Source: Membranipora membranacea | Lineage: Eukaryota; Bryozoa; Gymnolaemata; Cheilostomatida; Membraniporidae | Assembly: GCA_914767715.1 (NCBI GenBank) | Contig: OU612065.1 | Location: forward strand, 23,374,001-23,438,000 | Reading direction: 5' to 3' | DNA length: 64,000 bases | In this document: piece after piece, positions 1 to 12,500 of the stretch | How the letters are laid out: each line of letters begins with the position of its first letter | How positions within the stretch are numbered: the stretch's first letter is position 1 | Translations under genes and position numbers: made by a program | The notes under the pieces: generated by a model | What the model was told of the DNA's origin: nothing | Database searches by the model: none | The model's input: only the letters and a program-made list of their open reading frames with translations

Positions 1-1036
1 CTGGCTATGCATGCTTTGACATTCACATACAGGAAAACTAATAAATAAGTAATATTTTTTACAGACATCAGGCCACAATAAGGCCGCAAGTGATAACCCA
101 TAAGGCCGCACCAGAAAAAAGGCCGCAGGTTGCCCACAGCTGATCTATAGCATAGGTTTGTTTCCAGGTCCAAGGTTTAAATACCCGGCTTTTGTTACGT
201 TGGAGTTACTTCCTCATTAGCAAAGAGATGATAACTTCACTAATATCTCTGGATAGAAAGAATAATAAACATGATAGTCTCAGGATATGGTAAAACTCAG
301 ATCATTAAGTTTGATCTAGTTTCCTACATTTGGAGTGCCCCTGTTGATAAGCCGTCAGAGCACATCCAAAAGATCATCAAATTTGGCAAGATAGATCAAA
401 TTGATCTATGCAGCTATACAAGTTCCAATTGTTTTGCAAAATCAAGTCACTGCTAGCTGGCTGATATTCAGTACTTTAGCCTCATGCGCTCTCTCAGCAC
501 ATTCACATTAGCCCCCAAATGTACCATAGCTTGCTGTCACATTCAGATTCTGAAAGTTACTGTAAAATTAGTTTATTTTACAAAAACATACACAAAGTAA
601 GCACAAACTTCATACAAAGTCACCACAAACAATTAATTATTAAATATTTATATAAAACATTATCAGCAAAAAGGACTATATACTACATGAATATTTACGA
701 AGACTGGATGTGTAAGTTCATGGAGTGTTGTTGACTAGGTTAGTTTAAAAAGCTGGTCAGTGAGTAAATTGAGAAAATCTTGATAAGTTCTTCAGGAAAT
801 CATAATCTAATCGAAAATAAGTCATTATAAGAGTATTGGAGTAGTAACGGAAGGGTGTCACTAGGCATCGCAGATTATTTTTCACAACGGAAGCTGAATT
901 TCAAGACAATCATAGGTTGGACGACTCTTATAATGATGCACCATCAGTGATAAACGTATTTACAAGATACAAATCTTTTCTATTTAGTGCAAGAGTAAGG
1001 ACATTAGTTATTTTTCTTTTGATCAAGAGCAATAAA
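1..1036. other. Intergenic, 3' flank of the first galactosyltransferase gene
   Basis: I see no convincing gene here. Short open frames at 271-456 and 519-734 (plus) lack domains and splice context. The octamer AGGCCGCA occurs three times between about 80 and 130. A TTTATT at 572-577 would be a minus-strand AATAAA for the gene ending at 1037, but it is rather distant. Confidence 0.5.
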
Positions 1037-3770
1037 TCACCAACCATGCTGGGAATTAGTCCCATGAGGATTCTCTGAATATAAAAAACATGCAATAACT
1101 GCAAATATTGTCAAAGGGACTATTAATATAATAATGAGTATAAGGACAGCACCAGCACTAGAACCACTTCCCTCGTGTTTTTGATGAGGTAATTGAGGGG
1201 GAGGGTCATATCGAATGACTTTGTTGTCTAAATGATACCATTTGTAGAAAAGTGTCAAGTTTGGGACGTGGTAAAACATGCGTCCTTCAATTCTAAACGC
1301 AGTCCCCCAGTTTGAGAGCTCGCCTTCGGTGTGAGCGCCTATCATGTTCTCAACGATGACATGAGCTTCCTTCACTTGACTTACTAACACTCCCATATAC
1401 ACGTCGTCTGTGAACATGTATTTGGTGTCTAAAGCTATCGGGTAGAGTTTTGCAGCTAAGTGGGGAGTAAGTATATACACCAATCCCTGGAACCATACAG
1501 GGTACAGTTGGTGTGGCCATAGATCGTATGAGACGTACCATTTACTTTGATTATTCCGGTTCACTTCTTGAGTCAGTAAACGACCTACAGAAAAGTAGAA
1601 TAGCGACGGTTATATGCATAGATTGAGGCTTATATGAACAAGAGAAGCTAATATTTAGTATAATATGAAATAGAATAAAGAAAGAAGCAGGTTGAACCAC
1701 ACACACACAACCAGCTGTAGTTGCTATGTACTGGGAAGATTTTGTAGCAGGATAGGGCAGGACTGGCTAGCTTTGGGTTGACTAGGGTGATGATGATGGT
1801 TGAGTGCACTTAATTTGTGAGTGTGATTAAAACTCACAAGTAATGCTGTTATCTTATCATTATCATCAACGTCTCAAGACTAGAATTCCACTCCAACTAA
1901 ACTGCCACAAACTTGAAACAACATGATCTACTGTACTAACCTATGTATACATCTTCGTTGCCAGTTTCCAAAGCTTGATGTAGAGTTTTATTAAGTTTTG
2001 GAAGCCTTACTTCATGTATCAAAGCATCATCGTCAACTTTCATCACCAGTGATGCATTTGGACAGCCGTCAGAGCTGGATACCCATCTAAAATGCAGACA
2101 AGCCATGTTGATCATAAATTCAATATTGACCTGTTAATCCCAAATAGAGTCATTGTATACTGCTTTGGTTAATCAGCAAAGAGCAATTACCTTCTTTAGT
2201 GGTATCAAGTAATAACAGAACAAGTTCCCTGAGATTTCCGTTAGCCATTACTTACTACAAGTCCTGTCCTATCATACATGTACACAACAATGTATTGATT
2301 CTGTCTGATTATGTAATCATAACCAACGGCAGATGTTAGCTTATCCAATACATCACAGAGTAAGGATGTATTTCCTTACTCTGTGATCTGCCTCTCTTGA
2401 ACCATAGTCATAATAATAACTGATTGCATTTAGTAATATCTATGTATGACAAACTTTGACTTAGATGATGATTTGTCTTAAATAATTATAATTTCATTTA
2501 TGAGGCCTAAGCAAAAATCATTCATGATTAATGTAACCTCACTTATCCCAGAGTCCACCTGAGAAGAGGGAATATCATTGGCTAAGTAACATCACACTAT
2601 AAGCTATAAATGGTAAACACTCTGTCTTGGAGGTCTGCCTGTTGTTTAACACCACTCTTCAATCCTTAAATTGGATTCCTGTTTTATTAATTGGAAAAGT
2701 CCATAGAGTCAACCTGCACATTGAAATGTAGAAGTAGACTGGATAGATAGATATAATTATAGGGTTGATTAAAATATAGCCACTCACCTGAGAAATGATA
2801 TGGCTTTATAAGTATTATTTTGGTAATCGTCTATGAAGTCTGATTGGATGATGTCGTTATACTGTTCGTGCTCATAATGAATATATGTGGTAACATCTTC
2901 ATTCAAAGATGCACCCGTCACAAACACTATCTTTGTCTTCATACCAAAAGCTAGCTCCAGGTGTTTATCGTTTAACCAAGTACCTCTACATAGCATTCTT
3001 CGTTTATGATACTGAAATAGAGGGAGCACAATCGGCTGATGTAAAATCACAAATCTTGCCTATCACACAGTTTGAACCAGGAAAAATATGAATCATTGCG
3101 ACAAGTTTGGATATAAGATTCTATTGAGCATGCGGACAGTTCTGGGGTCTCCCAATTAGAAATGGGCAATAAATTAGCAGGTCTTAGTTCCATTACCACT
3201 GATGAGTGGCAGGTTTTTTGTTGTTGAAGAATTCAATGAGTTTTTTTTACTTGGTCTAACTGATGATTAACCATGTCAGCATATCTTGGTTCAAGCTGTT
3301 GATCAGGATGAATATGGACACATGGGTCAAACATAAGGCTGAAGATATGTAGACCAAATTCGTAAAGAAAAATGTTATTCTATACTTTTTGCAATGAATG
3401 CATACTCTGTTGGCCCTCTTACCTGAACAGCGCTATGCACGATGATCACGAGTTGTTCATTTGTACACGGTTCGGGGAGCATAGTGAATGAAAATGGATA
3501 AGGATTAACATGACTAGAATTGTTTCTATTTCTGTTTGTGATGACAAGGTCATCTAGCACCTTCACTTCTGATTCTTCAGGACCAATCACTGACGCATCT
3601 TTATCATATGGTATACTATTCCGTCTAATTTTATTTTTGTGAGCTTTTTTATTGTTGTCACCGGATCCCGAGTGGTAGAACAATAGGAGTACGAAACAAG
3701 CCATTAGAGCTGGAATCCCGACTGATTTTGATCTCATTTTTCGGCTTATTTTCCTCCATATCATAGTCAT
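1037..3770 (-). CDS. Beta-1,3-galactosyltransferase-like (GT31) with extra C-terminal membrane segment, 421 aa
   Basis: A Golgi type II glycosyltransferase expected to add a beta-1,3-linked sugar (Gal or GlcNAc; the acceptor is unknown) from a UDP-sugar. Four coding exons on the minus strand: 3770-3423, 3011-2788, 2086-1941 and 1584-1037, with GT-AG borders and phases 0, 2, 1 that join into one 421-codon frame; the start is an ATG. Visible features: a short cytosolic basic N-terminus and a signal anchor near residues 19-33; an Asn/Lys-rich stem; the 'HSAV..HKRR...GTW' start of the catalytic domain across exons 1-2; the metal-binding DxD motif as VDDDA (D208-D210); WFQG near 270; and DDVYMGV (D299-D300), the family's EDVYxG region. 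Unusually, residues about 384-407 form a strongly hydrophobic Ile/Leu/Val stretch followed by a 14-residue polar tail, predicting a second membrane span. It is a tandem paralog of the gene at 6167-8836. The exact sugar specificity cannot be read. Confidence 0.88.
2352..2387. repeat. Short palindrome (CACAGAGTAAGGA hairpin)
   Basis: A 15-bp arm at 2352-2366 is followed after 6 bp by its exact reverse complement at 2373-2387. It lies in intron 2 of the galactosyltransferase gene. The same arm sequence recurs at 48,551-48,599, so this is a dispersed hairpin rather than a local accident. Confidence 0.8.
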
Positions 3771-5678
3771 TTGAGTGGTTTAAAGTAGCGAGTTAGTGTG
3801 AACTGTGTCTTAATCTAATGAAAATTGTCCAACAGCTAGCATATCTGATAGCCAACCTCTTCCCTCCTTCTTTTTATCGAAGCGCAACTCATTCAAATCA
3901 TTGATTGATGGTGGTGGCAGGAGTATGATTAAGCCTGTTATGTATGACTATAATTGTTGACTAACGGGCACGATAATAAAGTACTTCTTGAAGACTATAT
4001 AATGTTATTCAGTGTGTGTCAGTGGTGAACGAAAGTCTGAAACTATATGATGATAGCCAACTTATTTTACTACTAGCTTAATTAGGTCAGCTTCAACCCT
4101 GCCCAACTGAAACTGATATTTGCTGTTTGATTGATTGCTAATCAGGCTGACTTGTTGTTGAGGCTGTAGTAGTGTAAGATGTATATATGGCTCCTATATT
4201 TGGTATCTGTAGTGTAAGCCTGGCTCCTTGACCTTAGCCTGAGTAGAAGTAGATATATTTGGTAGATGTAAGGAAGGAGTACTCCACTATATAGGAAAGC
4301 AGTGTTCCTTATGATTCCTCCTTGATCAGAACAGAGGCTTATTCCTCACAGTCACAGCAATTAACTAAGTTCATTGGTGACATAGGAAATTAGTCATACA
4401 TTTGTCACACTTTTTTTACTTTCCTCTGCAGTTGTACCCTTGTAGGGCTGGTATTCTAAGGTTACATTGCTAATCCTAGTCATCATTGGTCAATTTACTG
4501 AATATTCTCTTTTGATTGGTTAAAGCAAGGAGGTCTCTAACTCCTTGGTTAAAGTACTTGGACTATTGAAATGAACATTGGATTGCATAAACAGACAACT
4601 CCCAAAAGAGGTTACTCCCAATAATTCATGATAATAAATGCTTATAAAAACTCACGTTTGTTTATAGTCTCAATACCCTGTGATACTGACTACTGTGTGA
4701 GAAACCTAGATGTTTTTTGGTTTGTTTGATTCCGGTATCATCAGTATGGGTCTACGGAGTTTATAGACTAGTGCTAATATGAATAAGAATAGTCCAAGTA
4801 GTATTTCAAACTTTTTTCGTGAAGCCATTACCAGCTCAAGTCTGCAGATATGAGTTGAGGGCACTTGGCTTCAGACTTTCTGCTCCAATTTGGGTTAGAT
4901 TACTTGAAACCCATCATAATACAATAATCATTGAAAACAATGTCCGGGTTGACACTCATCTAGCTTCAAGCACCAGTCTAGGACAAGACAAGTAGTATCT
5001 TTGCTTGTTTTGCGAGCTGTCCACCGTGTGGTGTAGCAGCTTTTCATTGTGTGACAGGAAAATACTCAATTATCGATATTGCCTTTGCCTTCCTTAACAA
5101 CCTTGTGTATATTCATGGTCATATCAGATGCGTCTAGACATGGGCAGAAAAAACGTAGTCCTTGCTACTCTTTTTGCTTCAAATTATACATTATTATTCA
5201 ATGCAGGGAGTAAGTCATCTTCTTACACCAGGGAGTTCAGGGGTCCTTTCTTATACTCACCAGGTTCTATCTGAGATCTCATTGAAAAAACTATGTTAAA
5301 ATATACTTGTAAAATGAATGAAATTTAGATAGAATGGGACTTCAGAGTTATAGCAGCGGGTTTTGTCCCTGGCTATACAGCTCCCACCCTCCCTGTACAG
5401 AGGCCAAATGATATTGAAATAAAAGGGAAGTTATCCTCACACAACAATTTTGAACCCAACTTCCCCACTACAATCAGCACTACGTCAATAACAGAAGTTG
5501 AAAACTATTTCGCCAAATATGAAGATGGTTTAGGATAGGAAAAGTGTGAAGGTAACTCGCCTGCTAGTACATAATTACCCAAACTTCAGCAAGATGAAGA
5601 CAAGAATTAAAAAGGGTGAAAAAGCAATATATTACAAAATATTATGTGCTTGTGGATGAAAAAAGTTTACATAGTTCT
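3771..5678. other. Intergenic between the two galactosyltransferase genes
   Basis: I see no coding exon on either strand. It should contain the promoter of the downstream galactosyltransferase (reading leftwards from 3770) and much of the 3' flank of the upstream one. No clear TATA box or CpG-rich stretch is evident. Confidence 0.45.
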
Positions 5679-5868
5679 ATCAGTACCTAGTTTAAGTGCT
5701 CAAACGGTGCAAGATGCTGGTAGAGGCATTTCATTATCAACCACTTTCTCCCCTCCATAACTGCGGCACTTTATGTTTATATCCTTAAACGGAGGGGAGA
5801 AAGTGGTTGATAATGAAATGCCTCTACCAGCATCTTGCACCGTTTGAGCACTTAAACTAATCAGTACC
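5679..5868. mobile_element. Perfect-hairpin MITE with 9-bp target duplication
   Basis: The element proper is 5688-5859 (172 bp). Its arms, 5688-5756 and 5791-5859, are 69-bp exact inverted repeats around a 34-bp spacer, and it starts TAGTTTAAGTGCTC. It is flanked by the 9-bp direct repeat ATCAGTACC at 5679-5687 and 5860-5868. A 9-bp duplication is typical of Mutator-like transposons, while 8 bp would suggest hAT. It has no coding capacity, so it is non-autonomous. Perfect arms imply recent insertion or strong selection or conversion between arms. Confidence 0.9.
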
Positions 5869-6166
5869 AGGTCATTTGTTAACGCATAAAAACAAAGTCT
5901 TCTCAAGTCCTTACCAAGACTTTTGTCTATTATCAGAATCACCATGCCCTCCGCACAGCGAACTTAGTGTAATGGCTCGCATGTAATAAATATTATATAT
6001 CAGGACCCTCTGCTTGCTTTTCAGCTCTGCCATATTTTCGGCATTTTTCGAATATATTGTGTAACACGCCAGGCTATATACAGTATAATGATTACAGGTA
6101 AGAGTATAGAAATGCAAAATATGTGGAGTATCAATTTTGCACAAAGGCAGACTTTTGCTTGTCAGG
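5869..6166. other. 3' flank of the second galactosyltransferase gene
   Basis: This short intergenic stretch lies between the hairpin transposon and the stop codon at 6167. It holds no gene and no obvious minus-strand AATAAA. Confidence 0.4.
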
Positions 6167-8836
6167 CTATAAATGGTGTGACCACTTCAGTAAGGCATCA
6201 TAACCATTCTCTCTCAAAACTCTAAGTCTTTCCAGTGCACCTGTGTACCAGTACCAGTACCTTTCCATGTTTGGCATATGGTAGAATGTAGCATTGCGGG
6301 CTGACCATAGTTCGGATAAAAAATAGTCTATTGAATAACGAGTCATTGCAGCTGATGCCGAGAGGTTTTGATTCATTATAATCTCAGCCCCAGTGCTCAC
6401 TTGACTGACAAGCACACCAATGTAGACATCGTCCATGAAAAAGTACGGAACATTTAAAGCTATAGGTACTAGTTTTTCTGCAAGAGATGGAGTTAAGAAA
6501 TATGCTAGGCCTTGAAACCATGGAGGATAGTTGTCGTAAGGCCATTTTTCTCTTGGCATATACCACTTGTCCAGTTTATCTCGGTTTGGACCCGGATATT
6601 TCACCTGATATCCTGCAAAATGAGAAATAACCACTAAAGTGAATTGTTGACGTTATGCTTTATGAAAGTCTCTAGGCAACAGCCATCGGCAAGCCACTGC
6701 ATATCCAGTGTGGTGTTGTAACGTCATGCTAAGAGAGAGGGGGGTTGGTGAATGGAATAAATAACAAGGACCTAGGGCTATAGCCACCTCCACATGAACC
6801 TTAACTTATGCTGCAAATTTTCCAAACCACAGGCAGCGAATCACGTACAGACACAGCGAAATTTAAACAAATTGAACTGCTAAATATCTCACCCATATAC
6901 ACATCACTATTATTTGAGTTGAGAATTTTGGTGATTATTGACACTAGGGTGTCGAGGTTCTCCGGTTGCAGAAGTGAGTCATCGTCAATTTTCATGATAA
7001 GTTTGGTTTTTCTGCAGTTAGTTGTTATCCATCTGAAAGGAAAGCGAAAAGTTTAAAAAACTTACCTAAGGATAAGGTATCGGGAAGGGGAGAGGCTCTG
7101 TGACTATAACTGATTTAACATATGGATTCTTCATGTCTTTTTCACAACCTTGGGTTCATATTTCAAATCTCTGTGACCAACATGTTAGGATTAACTGACT
7201 GAAGCTTGACTTATTTGGCCATTTTAACAATTTTTTAACTAATTTAAACCATTTAAACTTGATTTATAGTGTGAATAAGTGCGATAAGTGCGATGATAAT
7301 TAGTCTCTGCTTCCTTATAGTCTAATCTCTGAGCTTATCCTCATATTATGATTAGAAGATGCATCTGAATCAAACAGATAGTTTTTGAGGATCTTTTCTC
7401 ATTTTTAGTCTTGGCAAACAAGCAACTCTAGTACACATAAATTACTACTAGAATGTGGCAGGGAACCTGAGTCTATTTTACTGATTATGGTCTAGCAGGA
7501 AATATCCCTCATAAGTGGAACAAAAAAGTTGTGGTCCTGCCCTGCTGAAAGCATTACGGAGCAAATATGGGACTAGGGCAGTATTTACTGTTGTGATCAG
7601 TACCCTCTCTGTGTCATTCAATACAGTACAGGGGAGAAAGAAAATCTTCGAAATTAAAGGCCCCTAACTTCTATCACCATTGGCCACTCCAAAATATGTA
7701 ACACAAATAATGCAATATATTAATCGAGAATTTACCTCATGTAAGACAGCGCCTTGTATGTGTTGTTATAGTAGGATTCAGCAAACTGAGACTGCACCAC
7801 ATCATCATACATATCCAGTTCATAAGATAAGTGTAAGTTAACCGGTGGGTACTGGGAATACCCAACAAAGAATACTATTTTGACCATCAGTCCAATGTAG
7901 CTTTGTAGAACTTGTCGGTCTAACCATGTACTGCGTATCAATGAGCGCCTTTTGTGATACTACAAGCACACAACATTTACATAATATAATATATATCAAT
8001 ATGTTTGTGGTACAGACTCAAAAACATACTCCTGGTACTACACTGGTGTTCTATCGCATACTTAGTATTACTTTCCATTTGTACAGTAATAGTTAAACAG
8101 CTGAACAATAACAGTCTCCAAACCGAAAAAGAGTGACAGACGATGGTCAAGCACCAGCACACCAATTGACAAAGTTCTTCAGGATGGCTAAAAATGGTGC
8201 GAATACCTGAAAGTTAGGTACAAAGAGAAAAGTTAATAAATCAAAACAATTTACAAAAAACAAAGGCTTGTCATGTATGGTTTGAAGTGATAAGACGGAT
8301 AAATAAGTTATGGGGAGTTTGAAAGTGAAACTTACGTGTGCGGCACTGTGAACTGCTATCACCAGTTCATGCTCAGGCAGACAGGGAGAGGGACTGAGTG
8401 TGAAATTAAACGGATACGGATTGCTATTTTTCTCATAGACCCGCTGACCAGCCCATGGTATATACACATCTGTCTCATCAGATACGTCACTGACATGATT
8501 CGCTTCCTCTGTCACATCCTCCTCTTCTTCTGTAATGTCATCAGTGTAATCAGGATCTATCCGCACTTCTAGATCTTTTCCTTTTGAGTTCAGGTCTGAT
8601 TTGTTGCCACCAATGTCTAATTGCTCTTGAATGTCAAGTTTTGTGAATTTACTGACGATCGATCGTCTGACCGGGTTTGGTAGTGGAGTGTATTCTCTGG
8701 CTGTTTGACTGTCAGGATTATCATTGTGCTGTGTTTCATTGTTGAGATATACAAATCCTCCAGATATAAGTTTGAGTGCTGTAAAGAACACAGCCAGATA
8801 TCCTACCGTAACCAACATCATCACCTTCTTCTTCAT
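6167..8836 (-). CDS. Beta-1,3-galactosyltransferase-like (GT31), 436 aa
   Basis: A Golgi UDP-sugar beta-1,3-glycosyltransferase and tandem paralog of the gene at 1037-3770. Exons on the minus strand: 8836-8336, 7959-7736, 7032-6893 and 6612-6167, giving phases 0, 2, 1, identical to the paralog; exon 2 is 224 bp in both. I start at the ATG at 8836, whose product begins MKKKVMML; the open frame extends 11 codons further up only through a non-ATG codon. Visible: signal anchor at about residues 6-27; a long acidic stem (a run of Glu/Asp near the end of exon 1); the HSAAH..KRR...STW block; the DxD motif as IDDDS (D258-D260); WFQG; and MDDVYIGVLVSQ. Unlike its neighbour, it ends without a second hydrophobic span. 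Acceptor and linkage cannot be assigned. Confidence 0.9.
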
Positions 8837-9516
8837 ATTAGTCTCGAACCTTACCAAACCGAATAACAAAATCTTACAAGTCTTAATCTATAGGTGAACA
8901 ACCAGCACAAGTACCCCTATAACTATCAGCTTTTGCCCTTCTTATGTAAATTTTGATCTTCATTTAACTGACACTGGCTCAGATTAACTTAGAGTTAATC
9001 CTAATTTGCAATAAAACGCTGGGATGCTAGGGCTATTAACTACAGCATGTAATTGGTCTGTGCAGATAATGGCAGGAGACAGGAATTAATGTACATTTAG
9101 AAGAAATGTTGTTGTGTTTGAAGTGGAAAATTTGTTTTATAGCGGAAATGGTATGACTTTATGCAATAAACCACTCATATGATACAGTAATGATGACTTA
9201 ATGTATTCTGAGAAATCTTTTAAGCATCAACATCAAATTTTCAACCTATGCAAAATAGCAGAAAACGATTCACCGCTATGAAACAAATCGTCAGCCTAAC
9301 GCGTTTCCCAGAACCCGGTGTAAATTGCCATAATAGACATCCAGTAATGAGAAGTCTAAGTGCTAAGTGCTCCGATGGCTGCAAGTGCCAGTTTGCGGCA
9401 TCACATTATCAAACATTCAAGTGATGAGTAAGTTCTGGGCCAGAAACTCACCGCCCGAAACTTTCACATTGCACCAAGTCGTCACAATTAGACGTTCCTC
9501 TCTTTTTCTGTTTCAG
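8837..9516. other. Non-coding gap between galactosyltransferase start and first visible DNA-PKcs exon
   Basis: The minus-strand gene starts at 8836, and the first plus-strand exon recognised begins at 9517 after a polypyrimidine tract and TTTCAG. I found no exon that joins in phase to it here. This is either part of a very long PRKDC intron or the edge of a truncated gene. Confidence 0.45.
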
Positions 9517-12500
9517 GGACAATCACCACTGGAGAATATCTGTCCCCAGGATCCATATGTCTTTGAGACTGAGCTATCGGTAAGGCATAGAAAATTCCCT
9601 GACAATTTGAGTGTTTAGAAGTTTGTTTTTAATATCAATCTGCAGTATGTGAATGTGTGAATCTGTGAATATTGGGTGACCCAGTAAATTGACTTGGATT
9701 TTGGTCATATCCATAGGAAAATTATGCTTTACAAAATTGGCACCATTTTTTTGTAAGTTGATCTCAAGGGTATTACTAGTTACCAGGGTCTATGGATACA
9801 TTATCTGTATATTATCTTTAGTCTCTGTAGTTACATCATATCAAAATTGAATCAAAGTTATCATCATATCTTAGAATCTCCCAACAGAATTGGGTGTCGC
9901 TCTTATAAAAGTCTGTCTATGATTATCATTCTTCCTGCTGTTTTAAGGCGCTGCCGGTTCGTAAGAAGAAGCTTGTATCTATGAGACAAGCTGTAGATGA
10001 CTCTGAAGAGAGCACAGCAGATACTGTTATATATATGCAGACTGTAAATGAAAGCAGTCTTACTGAGGATCTATCAAAATATGACTTCTCATACTCACAG
10101 GTATATAATACATATTACATAATATGTTATCAACTAGCAGGACTGGTGAGAAGGTTGGCTAGGCTGGGTGACAAGGCTATATGGGAACCTCCATCCTAAT
10201 ATTGGAGTTGCTGTTTCGGTTTCATAGAACAAATAGATGAATAGATATTTTTGGTGCTGCATATGTATCAGTTTGTTGATGAGTAATTACCCGCCCCTGA
10301 CTGGTACTGACGCATATGATTACGCATGAAGGGCAGTTCGTAGCTGCATGTAGAATTTATGAATCTTTGTTCAAACAGAAACAAATCTGCCGGATATGAG
10401 ATTTATTAAATAATGAAGTAACATTCAGGTAATCACTTATGAATCCTTAATAAAACGTTCTATTTTTTTATTTACCCAGAGTTTGGCAAGTTCTAGACAG
10501 CGCAACGAGGACAAAGAAAAGCAGCAACTGGAGTTGCTCTACCCTGAAAGTAACTCTGTAGAGTCATCATCTGCCAAAATATCACAAGGTAAAGTAACTT
10601 ATGAACTTATTACAATCCAAGCCATGTTCATGTTTTTTATGCTGATCAAACAGATTTGAACTTTAAATATTTCTATTGGCTTCAGAGTTGAAAAACTGGC
10701 GTTTTCTTTCTAATAATCTGCGAGTGAATTTCTTTTTTTAAATTGAGCAACACGGGCCCGTACATTTGATTTATGTTCTCAGAGATTTCTTAAGAAGTTC
10801 CCCCCTACCATATAGCCGCTGAATATTATTGATCAATCATTTCATCAACTGGAAAAGAGAAGAAGTGCATCACGCCTGTCATATCACTAAAATATTACCA
10901 AGCTTACAAAATGAGTTCAGGTTAAACATCTTAGATCAAGACAGTCTCGAGATAATTAGCTTAGTGGGGAAAACATTTATGGGTTGAACGAATTTCAATA
11001 CCTAAAGCCAAATGAGAGTGACTGTAAGCTCATCCAACCCTAAAATTCAGAGAAATCATACCATTATATTTATTGGATTATACTTAATCCCATAACACCC
11101 TAAATTTATTTCCTTGTGTGCCAAACACCAGAAAAATCAGTCATGGTGACATCAGAAGGATGGTCGCAATTGTAACTTTTAAATGTAGATCTCTGGTGTC
11201 CATGCAAAATGATAGGTGTCAATAAAGCACTGGGAGCATCTGGCTTTGACGTCTCACAACCATTTACTAATATCAACACCAGAATTGGCAACAAAAAGAA
11301 GTCCATAAAACGAATTTATTTAGCTATTATCCCAACAAAAAGTTAGAGTTATATAACTGTTGAAGGTTGATTAAAATAAATCTATGCTGTATCCTAGTAC
11401 AGCAGGGATTTTTTAATGCTCGGGCTCTGAGAGAATCTAACTGCCTTTCACTTAATTCTGTCAACATGTGCCCAAAGCCTTGCTGTTCCTGTTCACCAGT
11501 CAGATTGATTCTGAATATTGTAGGTTTTGTTGAGCTGGAGTCTGATGCACTGAATGAACATGAATGTATGGCAGCGTTTACTGCATTGCTACAGCATATG
11601 GTCAGACACGAAATCACACCATCTAACACCAATACGGTATGTCTGAGACTGTGTACAATGATTATAATTGTAATCTCTAAATGAGAGTGACCTCAAAATC
11701 AAGTATTTGTCTACTTGTTATGACTCATTTACTAGTACCCAGTGATTTCAGTCACTTTAATTATCGGGTTGTTGTTCCTTACCTCTCTCCTGGCGTCTAT
11801 ACTTAAACTTGTGAGTGTGTTTCTTTCAGGGCGATAGCTTACCTCAGTGGATTGTATGGCTGCGAGATAAGCTTGAGACAGAAACTACTCCGATCAATGT
11901 GAAACACTTCATAGCCCGGCTGATCATCAACAATGAAAAGGTACGAGAAGTTATCTGAAGGTTATGTGATTCTATATGAGATAAAAATTGATTGACAACC
12001 TGCACACCTCTAATGTAGAAGTAAATGTTGGGTTATTGATATTATTAACGCAGTGGCAATAACCCCATAATGTTATTATTTGGATTTAATTATTTTCTGA
12101 TCTCTAATAATTTAATATTTTCTCAGAATTAAATCACAGAGTGATATTCTGGTAGTCTGTTATCTGCGGAGTAACGCAAAGAAAACTTCCGATTTTTATA
12201 TAAACCACACATTATGGCTCTAACGTGTTTGCATCAACCACCAACATATTCTCAGTTCATTGGGGTCAAAACTTCAAAAATATGAAATTTTTGGGACAAT
12301 GATATGCGCTTTTAATATTGTGTATACAACCTTGCAGCACTGATAACAATATACTCCACAAGGTTTTAATTTTTTACATTGTTGATTGCTGTACAGGTAA
12401 TAATTTATCATGATTGTTGCAAAGGCTTTGCGCTGACTTCATGTCAACATTACGTCAACACTGAGCTAACTTTGTGTCATTTCACATCTTCATGTTCGAT

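Noticed and set aside
5700-6144. Two overlapping minus-strand open frames
   Set aside because: The first is made of the hairpin transposon arms and the second is adjacent AT-rich DNA. Neither has splice context or motifs.
9312-9420. Possible extra PRKDC exon before 9517
   Set aside because: There is an acceptor-like CAG at 9311 and an open frame, but no donor gives the phase 0 needed to join exon 9517-9579, and the residues do not resemble DNA-PKcs.
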